A stretch of 14,285 bases of DNA, from positions 1 through 14,285 of the forward strand of contig DPJH01000034.1 of NCBI GenBank assembly GCA_003543115.1, written 5' to 3'. The stretch is from Candidatus Moraniibacteriota bacterium (lineage in GTDB: Bacteria; Patescibacteriota; Minisyncoccia; Moranbacterales; UBA2206). The translations under genes were made by a program, and so were the position numbers. Positions within the stretch are counted from its first letter, which is position 1; every line of letters starts with the position of its first letter. Below are positions 6,366 through 12,662 of this stretch, piece after piece. Under the pieces are notes generated by a model. It saw only the letters and a program-made list of their open reading frames with translations, ran no database searches and was not told the origin of the DNA.

Positions 6366-8039
6366 TTGACACAATGGACAAAAATTGCGAAAGTCCTGAA
6401 TTTAAAGGAAAAGATTGCTTTTTATCTATTGCTGACTGTCTTCATAGGGTCTCTCATCAGTTGGGGAATTATTTTTTATTATTCAAAAACTGAAGCCATA
6501 CCAACCTACGGAGGAGAGTATATCGAAGGAATCGTGGGCCAGCCGATTCATATAAATCCTATCATTTCTGCCTCTAACAATTCTGATGACGATCTATCCC
6601 AGGTAATTTTTAGCAGCCTTTTCAAATACGACAATCAAGGAGCTCTTTCTAATGATATAGTAGAGAACTATTTAATTTCAGAAGATAAAACTCAATATTC
6701 TGTTGATATAAAAAAGGATATTTTTTGGCATGATGGTGAAAAACTCACAACTTCGGACATCCTTTTTACTATAAATCTCATAGCTGATCCAGCCTACAAG
6801 AGTCCGCTCAGATCCAATTGGCAGGGCATCGAGACAAGCATTGTAGATGATTACACTATAAATTTTAAAATTAAAAATCCTTATGTTGGATTCCTCAATA
6901 ATCTGACTTTCGGAATTTTGCCAAAACATCTATGGGAATCTATCAGTCCGGAAAAATTTTCTCTTACCGATCTAAATTTAGAACCAATCGGCAGTGGACC
7001 ATACAAATATAATTCTTTCCAAAAAGACTCCAAGGGTAATATACTTTCCTATAAAGTAGTGGCTAATCCCAATTATTTCAGAGGCAAGCCATACATTTCA
7101 AAAATAACTTTCAACTTTTATTCCGATGACGACTCAATAATTTCTGCCTACAACAAAAAAGAAATCATGGGTATAAGCAATATCTCCCCTAACAAAATAG
7201 GAGAAATAAAATTACAACAAAGTACCGATATCCATAAATTTAATATTCCTAGATATTTTGCCGTTTTTTTCAACCAAACCAAAAGTATTCCATTAGCTAA
7301 TGACGAAGTAAGAAAAGCTCTATCCTATGCCACCGACCACGCGGAAATAATCAACAATGTTCTCAGTGGGAATGGAAATGAAATATACTCTCCCATCCTC
7401 TCCAATATGATAGGATATGATGATACCTTGGAAAAAATAACCTTTGATATGGAAAAAGCTAATAAGATATTAGATGATGAAAATTGGAAAAGAGATGATG
7501 ATGGCTTTAGAAAAAAAGACAATGTCAAATTAGAAATAAATTTAGTCACTACTGATTGGACAGAATTGTCAAAAACAGCAGAAATTCTTAAATCACAATG
7601 GGAGAAAATAGGCGTTAAGGTCAACATCAATAATCTTTCTATTTCTGATATCCAACAAAATCACATCAGACCCAGAGAATATGATGCCCTTCTTTTTGGA
7701 CAAGTATTGGGAGCTGACCCAGATCCATATTCTTTTTGGCATTCATCCCAAAAAAGGGATCCAGGTCTAAACCTATCTCTTTTTGGGGATACAGACACAG
7801 ACAAGCTTATTGAAGACGGGAGAATTGAATTTAACACCGAAAAAAGGTCTCGATTATATATTGATTTTCAAAAGAAGCTTTTATCTGAGATTCCCGCCAT
7901 TTTTCTCTACAGCCCAGATTATGTTTATCCGTTAAACAAAAGAGTTCGAGGATTGGAAATTAAAAATCTCATCATGCCTGAAGAAAGATTCTCCAATATT
8001 GACAAATGGTATATTGAAACCAAGCGTATTTGGAAATAA
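6366..8039 (+). CDS. Membrane-anchored family-5 (peptide/nickel-type) solute-binding protein
   Basis: This 557-residue protein belongs to SBP_bac_5 (PF00496), the extracytoplasmic binding proteins that capture oligopeptides or nickel for ABC importers. Visible family features are the mature-domain opening GGEYIEGI (49-56), the WHDGEKLTTSDI block (121-132), GSGPYKY (209-215), VRKALSYATDHAEIINNVL (315-333), and the C-terminal DPDPYSFWHSSQ segment (451-462). The N-terminus has a basic head and one hydrophobic segment (about 16-38). It has no lipobox, and I saw no cysteine in the whole protein, so it is probably held by an uncleaved anchor. No ABC permease or ATPase lies nearby. The only start consistent with the frame and the anchor is TTG at 6366, since the frame closes at TAA 6324-6326 with no ATG or GTG between. 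No Shine-Dalgarno sequence. Two hairpins follow the stop, the second a terminator. Confidence 0.93.
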   Translation: MTQWTKIAKVLNLKEKIAFYLLLTVFIGSLISWGIIFYYSKTEAIPTYGGEYIEGIVGQPIHINPIISASNNSDDDLSQVIFSSLFKYDNQGALSNDIVENYLISEDKTQYSVDIKKDIFWHDGEKLTTSDILFTINLIADPAYKSPLRSNWQGIETSIVDDYTINFKIKNPYVGFLNNLTFGILPKHLWESISPEKFSLTDLNLEPIGSGPYKYNSFQKDSKGNILSYKVVANPNYFRGKPYISKITFNFYSDDDSIISAYNKKEIMGISNISPNKIGEIKLQQSTDIHKFNIPRYFAVFFNQTKSIPLANDEVRKALSYATDHAEIINNVLSGNGNEIYSPILSNMIGYDDTLEKITFDMEKANKILDDENWKRDDDGFRKKDNVKLEINLVTTDWTELSKTAEILKSQWEKIGVKVNINNLSISDIQQNHIRPREYDALLFGQVLGADPDPYSFWHSSQKRDPGLNLSLFGDTDTDKLIEDGRIEFNTEKRSRLYIDFQKKLLSEIPAIFLYSPDYVYPLNKRVRGLEIKNLIMPEERFSNIDKWYIETKRIWK

Positions 8040-8051
8040 AAGTGATTGGAT

Positions 8052-8073
8052 TATTTTAGAGCAGACTAAAATA
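8052..8073 (+). other. A/T-rich hairpin preceding the terminator
   Basis: TATTTTAG (8052-8059) pairs with CTAAAATA (8066-8073) around a 6-nt loop, just after the solute-binding protein stop and 3 nt before the terminator stem. It has no T tract of its own. It may protect the mRNA 3' end or act with the terminator. Confidence 0.45.
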
Positions 8074-8076
8074 GCG

Positions 8077-8105
8077 AAAACCCTTCCCAAGCATGAAGGG
8101 TTTTT
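8077..8105 (+). terminator. Rho-independent terminator of the solute-binding protein gene
   Basis: A 10-bp perfect stem (AAAACCCTTC at 8077-8086 with GAAGGGTTTT at 8095-8104) has an 8-nt loop and runs into a T tract. It lies 37 nt after the stop codon. This is the most GC-rich terminator stem in the window. Confidence 0.88.
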
Positions 8106-8132
8106 AAATTTAGGATTTTTGTGCCGAGAGAC

Positions 8133-8161
8133 TTTTCATTTTTCTTGTTTTAGATTAAAAT
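8133..8161 (+). promoter_or_regulatory. Possible promoter of the isomerase-manC pair
   Basis: TTTTCA (8133-8138) and TAAAAT (8156-8161) are 17 bp apart, downstream of the terminator and about 40 nt before the isomerase ATG. Both boxes are imperfect. It is the best candidate in the gap, since the upstream terminator makes a new promoter likely. Confidence 0.35.
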
Positions 8162-8200
8162 ATCAATACTGATTAATAAACTATTTTTTAATTGAAGCCT

Positions 8201-8809
8201 ATGGAAATTGATTTTACAAATGTGCCCAAACACTATGCAGCTCGTACGCATGAAGATATGAAAAGCGTTCTAATGGATCCGGATGGAAATGGCCCAGCCA
8301 TTCATTATTATATGATCCGTGGCGGGGTCGACCAAAAAAACATCACTGTTTGGGAGCCTGGAATAATCAGCGGGGAGTATATAAAAACTTACGGGCACTA
8401 CCATATTGGCGACCTGAGTGAAAATTACAATATCCTTTATGGACAAGGCGTAGCTCTACTACAAAGACTAGCGGAAGATGATCAGGGGCAAATGATTCCA
8501 GATATCGTAGCAGAATTCAAAGCTATCCCCGTTCAGCCAGGACAAACCATCTTTATGCCGCCTAAATTCGGCCATCTCCTAGCCAACACAGGTACGACTT
8601 ATTTCGCCACTGCTGATGATAGTCCAGTAAATTTCGGCGATCGCGATCCCGCTTCCTTTCCAGGCCATGCTAATTATGAACTAGTTAAAAAAATGAAAGG
8701 ATTTGCCTATTATATCGTCGAGCATGATGGGAGAGTGGCTCTTAAAAAAAATCCTCTCTACACCATCATACAAAAAGAAGATCTTGGAGGCTTGCCAATA
8801 ATCAACTAA
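8201..8809 (+). CDS. Glucose-6-phosphate isomerase, cupin type
   Basis: This enzyme interconverts glucose-6-phosphate and fructose-6-phosphate. It belongs to the metal-dependent cupin family (PF06560) first known from archaea, unrelated to classical Pgi. Numbering from the ATG at 8201 (202 residues), ITVWEPG precedes the GEYIKTYGHYH motif, whose His66 and His68, with Glu74 (in SENY) and His125 (in FGHLLANTG), occupy the expected metal-ligand positions. The YGQGVALLQR strand and the PGQTIFMPP turn complete the cupin barrel. Length matches the family (about 190-210). An in-frame TTG at 8192 could add three residues. I prefer the ATG because it is a stronger codon and neither site has a Shine-Dalgarno sequence. 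It is followed 93 nt later by bifunctional manC, and together they feed fructose-6-phosphate into GDP-mannose synthesis. Assignment is firm; metal preference is not visible. Confidence 0.93.
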   Translation: MEIDFTNVPKHYAARTHEDMKSVLMDPDGNGPAIHYYMIRGGVDQKNITVWEPGIISGEYIKTYGHYHIGDLSENYNILYGQGVALLQRLAEDDQGQMIPDIVAEFKAIPVQPGQTIFMPPKFGHLLANTGTTYFATADDSPVNFGDRDPASFPGHANYELVKKMKGFAYYIVEHDGRVALKKNPLYTIIQKEDLGGLPIIN

Positions 8810-8902
8810 TAATAACTCAGAGGCTGTGCGTTTTACTCCTTAATATCTATTTTTGAAAGAAACTTATCCGAGTCAGGCGCGCAACCCTATGATCAATAAA
8901 TT

Positions 8903-10288
8903 ATGTATGGTATAATTCTTTGCGGCGGATCAGGAACAAGACTTTGGCCTCTTAGTCGAAAAAGTTTCCCCAAGCAATTTTTAAGATTATATTCAGATAA
9001 ATCCCTTCTCCAAGAAACTTTTTTGCGTACGCAAAAAATAATGCCGTCTAAAAATATATTTTTCATAACCAACAAAGACAATTACTTCAATGTTTTTGAC
9101 CAAATCGAAGAGGTCTATCCGGAACTGGAAAAAGAACAGATAATAATTGAGCCTGGTCAACTCAATACTGCACCAGCAATCGCACTATCCATAAAATACC
9201 TGACAGAGAAAAAAGGGGTCAATAGCGACGATCCGATAATCATCCTTCCTTCCGATCATGACGTGAGAGAAACTGACGCCTTCATTCAGCTTATAAAAAT
9301 TGCGACAGAAAAAGCCTCTGACAACATAGGCACAATCGGAATCACCCCTAAAACTCCCGAGACTGGATATGGATATATCCATAAAGGCGAAAAAATTGGC
9401 TCCTATTATAAAGTTTCTCAATTTAAAGAAAAGCCTGATCAGGAAACAGCCGAAAAATATATCGCAACCGGAGATTATGTCTGGAATAGTGGCATATATA
9501 TTCTTAATGAAAAAACGTTTTCAGAAGAGTTGCAGAAATATGCTCCGGAAATATACAAATATTATTCGAGAGGCTATGAAGAATTTATACAAAATTTCTT
9601 AAAGCTGCCATCCATATCCATAGATTTTGCCATTACTGAAAAATCTCAAAAAGTAATTGTCTTTGAAGGAAATTTCGGTTGGAGCGACATCAGTTCATTT
9701 GATGCCCTTTCAGATATCGCGCAAGAAAAAAACATTGATACAAAAAATCATCTCCTGTTCAATTCAAAAAATATTTTTATCCACTCCGCTACCAATCGGT
9801 TGGTTGCCGCCAGTGATGTCGATGATTTGATTATAGTAGAAAATGACGATTGCATATTAGTGCAGAGAAAAGGCAAAAGCGACGATGTAGAAAAAGTGAC
9901 AGACTATCTAAAAACACATAACTATAGAGAGATTGATCATAATATCATGGGTTATCGGCCTTGGGGAAAATATAAAGTCTTGGTTGATGAAGAAAACCAC
10001 AAAGTCAAAAAGCTTATCGTTTATCCAGGCGCTTCTCTTTCTTTGCAATCTCACAATCACCGCTCTGAACACTGGATAGTGGTTCGAGGAATAGCAAAAG
10101 TCATAAATGGAGACCGAGAAATAGAGCTTCATGAAAATGAGAGCACCTATATCCCCGCTACCAACAAACATCGCCTATCTAATCCCGGGAAAACAGAACT
10201 AGAAATTATCGAAGTCCAAACTGGAAATTACTTTGAAGAAGATGATATTATCCGCTACGAAGATATTTACAATCGGATTGAACAATAA
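8903..10288 (+). CDS. manC: Bifunctional mannose-1-phosphate guanylyltransferase / mannose-6-phosphate isomerase
   Basis: This 461-residue protein has the classic two-domain ManC/AlgA architecture. Residues 1-335 are the GDP-mannose pyrophosphorylase: GGSGTRLWPLSR (8-19) then PKQF, EPGQLNTAPAIAL (83-95), SDHD (117-120), FKEKPD (174-179), WNSGIY (194-199) and FGWSDISSF (258-266). Residues 345-461 are the type II phosphomannose isomerase cupin: RPWG (352-355), PGASLSLQSHNH (375-386) running into RSEHW with His384, His386, Glu389 and His390 as likely metal ligands, HRLSNPG (423-429), and the closing EVQTGNY and IIRYEDIY. It would convert fructose-6-P to mannose-6-P and mannose-1-P plus GTP to GDP-mannose. 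The mutase joining these steps is not in the window. The gene follows the cupin isomerase by 93 nt with no terminator between, so it is probably in the same operon. The ATG start lacks a Shine-Dalgarno sequence. Length is at the short end of normal. Confidence 0.95.
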   Translation: MYGIILCGGSGTRLWPLSRKSFPKQFLRLYSDKSLLQETFLRTQKIMPSKNIFFITNKDNYFNVFDQIEEVYPELEKEQIIIEPGQLNTAPAIALSIKYLTEKKGVNSDDPIIILPSDHDVRETDAFIQLIKIATEKASDNIGTIGITPKTPETGYGYIHKGEKIGSYYKVSQFKEKPDQETAEKYIATGDYVWNSGIYILNEKTFSEELQKYAPEIYKYYSRGYEEFIQNFLKLPSISIDFAITEKSQKVIVFEGNFGWSDISSFDALSDIAQEKNIDTKNHLLFNSKNIFIHSATNRLVAASDVDDLIIVENDDCILVQRKGKSDDVEKVTDYLKTHNYREIDHNIMGYRPWGKYKVLVDEENHKVKKLIVYPGASLSLQSHNHRSEHWIVVRGIAKVINGDREIELHENESTYIPATNKHRLSNPGKTELEIIEVQTGNYFEEDDIIRYEDIYNRIEQ

Positions 10289-10374
10289 TTTCAAAAATAA
10301 ATAATATTTATAGCTAACTTTAGCCAAAAAACATTAGTTCAATTTTAATTAAGTGAATGATATTTGATTGTCTG

Positions 10375-10403
10375 TTGACTTTTTTGTGAAAATAATGTAT
10401 CAT
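10375..10403 (+). promoter_or_regulatory. RNase J promoter
   Basis: TTGACT (10375-10380) and TATCAT (10398-10403) are 17 bp apart, each one mismatch from consensus. This is the best plus-strand promoter between manC and RNase J. The predicted start is near 10410. A nearer promoter in this AT-rich leader cannot be excluded. Confidence 0.6.
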
Positions 10404-10468
10404 CAATTTATATTATACTTCTTGATCAGTTCACCATTTCAACTTTTTTAGATTTATTGTCGCCGTTC

Positions 10469-10489
10469 TGGCATTTTTTGCCATTTTTT
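10469..10489 (+). other. Attenuator-like hairpin in the RNase J leader
   Basis: TGGCA (10469-10473) pairs with TGCCA (10479-10483) around a 5-nt T loop and is followed at once by six T residues (10484-10489). The shape is that of an intrinsic terminator, but the 5-bp stem is short, so it would be inefficient alone or need help. Confidence 0.35.
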
Positions 10490-10631
10490 AGGCATTATCA
10501 TAAAATGATTTGTACAATCAGAGTTCAATTTTGAGTTATATTTAATGTTCAACAATTTTTCAATTATTATTTTTAATTATGGAAAATTATTAGGCATGAA
10601 ACTAATAAAAGCTTTAAACCAATAAAAAAAT

Positions 10632-10663
10632 CTGTTCTACTTGTAATCTTAAATTACAAACAG
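10632..10663 (+). other. Start-proximal hairpin in the RNase J leader
   Basis: TTGTAAT (10641-10647) pairs with ATTACAA (10653-10659) around a 5-nt loop. CTGT (10632-10635) with ACAG (10660-10663) extends the stem past a 5-nt bulge. It ends 13 nt before the ATG, so folding could affect initiation. Confidence 0.4.
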
Positions 10664-10676
10664 CTTTAAAAAAATT

Positions 10677-12566
10677 ATGTTAAAAAAACCAAGCTTGCCA
10701 CATGACAAGCACAAATCCGCCCCACTTCCCGATAGAAGTTCGGCAGATCCGTTGCGTCCCAAGGTCGCAACAAAACCTTTTTCATCCAATAAAAACAGGA
10801 CTGTCTTCACCAATCCGAGCCAAAAACCAAAATCCAACCGATCCTATTCCAAAATAGACACAGCAATTGTCCACGCCAAACCAATCACACATTCCAATGA
10901 CAGTTTGCGCATTACTCCGCTTGGAGGAAATGAAGAAGTCGGACGAAATATGACTATTTTTGAGTATGAAAATGATATTATTATCCTGGACATGGGGATG
11001 CAATTCCCCGAAGAAGATATGCCAGGCATTGATTATATAATTCCTAATATAAGCTATCTTAAAGGAAAGGAGAAAAACATACGTGGAGTGCTTCTTAGCC
11101 ATGGACACCTTGATCATATTGGAGCAGCCCCTCTCTTACTGAAAGAATTAGGCTATCCTCCGATTATCGGACGAGACATGACTATAGCCCTGGTGAAGAA
11201 AAAACTGGAAGATTTTGAAAAAGGATCCGCTGAAAATCTAAAAACTATCCGCATTAACAAAGTTTCTGACAAGATAACTCTCGGTAAATTTGCTATTGAG
11301 TTTTTTGAGGTTGAGCATTCCATTATGGATGCTGTTGGAGTTATTCTTAAAACTCCCCATGGAACAGTCATTCACCCTGGAGACTGGACCATGGAAAAAG
11401 ATTCCTCTGGAAAAAGCCTCGTTTCATATACGGAACTTTCTAAATTGCCTAGCCCAAAAATTCTGATGTTAGAAAGCTTAGGCGCAATCAATACCAATCC
11501 TAACGTCACCACTGAAGAAACTATGCATAGGAACCTTGATAAGCTTATCAGTGAAGCTCCGGGTAAAATTATAATTGGAATGTTCTCTTCTCAGATAAAA
11601 AGAATCGGGCACATATTGGAATATGCTGAAAAAATAGGAAAAAAGGTAGCTTTGGACGGATACAGCATGAAAATGAACGTTGAAATTGCAAAAGAGCTGG
11701 GATATATCAAGATGCACAAAGAAACTCTGATCCCAGTGGCTGATATCCATAAACATCCTGCCAATAAAATTGTCATTATTTGCACAGGAGCTCAGGGAGA
11801 AGGCAATGCCGTATTGTCGCGCATAGTCAATGGAGAGCATCGACATATTCAAATCAACAAAAATGATACCATCATCTTTTCTTCATCTGCAATTCCTGGA
11901 AACGAAAGGACTGTGCAAAGACTTAAAGACAATCTCTACCGCAAGTGCGACAATGTAATTCATACTGGCATTCTGGATGTTCATGTTAGCGGACACTGCA
12001 GCGCGCAAGATATTCAAGAAATAATTCGCCAAATTAAGCCGGATTTCTTTTTGCCGGTCTATGGGAATCATTACATGCTTAAAGAAGCTGATAAGTTAGC
12101 TCAAAGAATCGGATTTAAAAAGGATAATATCTTTGTTTTGGATAATGGATCCCAGCTCGAATTTAAAAAGAATCAAGCGAAGCTTCTGCCGAAAAAAGTA
12201 GACACGAGCTATGTTATGGTAGACGGACTAGGAGTAGGAGATATTGGTCAAGTAGTGCTGCGGGATAGACAGCTTCTTTCTCAAGATGGAATGTTTGTTA
12301 TTACAGTTATCATTGACAGCAAAACAAAGAAAATTGTCGGCAAGCCACAAGTGACTTCCAGAGGATTTATTTTTGTAAAAGAAAATTTTGATTTAGTAAA
12401 TGCTACCAAAAAAAAGGTGGAAGATATTGTGGCTAAAAAGACATCTCCTGATACAGCCATTAATTGGGAATATGTAAAAAACAACATTCGTGAAACAGTC
12501 GGCTCATTTCTCTATTCAAAAACACAAAGAAGACCTATGATTCTACCAGTGGTAATTGAAGTTTAA
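10677..12566 (+). CDS. rnj: Ribonuclease J (beta-CASP metallo-beta-lactamase nuclease)
   Basis: RNase J is a 5'-3' exo- and endoribonuclease for mRNA decay and rRNA maturation. Residues 76-500 show the metallo-beta-lactamase/beta-CASP core: GGNEEVGRN (83-91), SHGHLDHIG (141-149; ligands His142, His144, Asp146, His147), His214, Asp236 in HPGDW, FSSQIKRI (303-310), GAQGEGNAVLSRI (371-383), SSSAIPGNE (402-410) and HVSGHCSAQD (436-445, motif B His440). The C-terminal domain (505-629) has VDGLGVGDIG. Two things are unusual. Residues 1-75 are a basic, Pro/Ser/Lys-rich, probably disordered extension, making the protein 629 residues against about 555 usually. The motif C histidine, normally in PxHGE, is Tyr462 (PVYGNH). 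The ATG at 10677 is kept because no better start precedes the core. It has its own promoter, a long leader and a strong terminator. Confidence 0.96.
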   Translation: MLKKPSLPHDKHKSAPLPDRSSADPLRPKVATKPFSSNKNRTVFTNPSQKPKSNRSYSKIDTAIVHAKPITHSNDSLRITPLGGNEEVGRNMTIFEYENDIIILDMGMQFPEEDMPGIDYIIPNISYLKGKEKNIRGVLLSHGHLDHIGAAPLLLKELGYPPIIGRDMTIALVKKKLEDFEKGSAENLKTIRINKVSDKITLGKFAIEFFEVEHSIMDAVGVILKTPHGTVIHPGDWTMEKDSSGKSLVSYTELSKLPSPKILMLESLGAINTNPNVTTEETMHRNLDKLISEAPGKIIIGMFSSQIKRIGHILEYAEKIGKKVALDGYSMKMNVEIAKELGYIKMHKETLIPVADIHKHPANKIVIICTGAQGEGNAVLSRIVNGEHRHIQINKNDTIIFSSSAIPGNERTVQRLKDNLYRKCDNVIHTGILDVHVSGHCSAQDIQEIIRQIKPDFFLPVYGNHYMLKEADKLAQRIGFKKDNIFVLDNGSQLEFKKNQAKLLPKKVDTSYVMVDGLGVGDIGQVVLRDRQLLSQDGMFVITVIIDSKTKKIVGKPQVTSRGFIFVKENFDLVNATKKKVEDIVAKKTSPDTAINWEYVKNNIRETVGSFLYSKTQRRPMILPVVIEV

Positions 12567-12580
12567 ATCTAAAAACGAAG

Positions 12581-12622
12581 AAAAATCAAAAAACTACTTA
12601 TACAGTAGTTTTTTGATTTTTT
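12581..12622. terminator. Bidirectional intrinsic terminator between convergent genes
   Basis: A perfect 18-bp stem (12581-12598 with 12604-12621) has a 5-nt loop. T runs follow on the plus strand and the matching A runs serve the minus strand. It lies 14 nt after the RNase J stop and 41 nt from the stop of the convergent LytR_C gene, so it can end both transcripts. Confidence 0.88.
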
Positions 12623-12662
12623 AGTTTGACAAGCCTATAGCCTGGTTTATATAAAATAAATG

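Larger units (their letters stand above)
10410..10676 (+). other. Long 5' leader of RNase J within a 388-nt gene-free gap
   Basis: The gap 10289-10676 holds no convincing gene, tRNA or terminator for manC. Its first 86 nt are featureless A/T-rich DNA, then comes the promoter. The predicted leader of about 267 nt contains a short terminator-like hairpin (10469-10489) and a start-proximal hairpin (10632-10663). An 11-bp direct repeat, AGTTCAATTTT, occurs at 10336-10346 and 10522-10532. RNase genes are often autoregulated through their leaders (established for RNase E); that this one is so regulated is inference. Confidence 0.45.

Noticed and set aside
6366..6371. Perfect TTGACA resembling a -35 box at the start of the solute-binding protein gene.
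   Set aside because: No -10 box lies 16-18 bp downstream, and the bases coincide with the TTG start and following codons.
8192..8200. TTG start three codons upstream of the cupin isomerase ATG.
   Set aside because: It adds only three residues, has no ribosome-binding support, and ATG is the stronger codon. It cannot be formally excluded.
10596..10625. Nine-codon upstream reading frame (MKLIKALNQ) in the RNase J leader.
   Set aside because: It has no ribosome-binding sequence, and a frame this short arises easily by chance in AT-rich DNA. Conservation would be needed.
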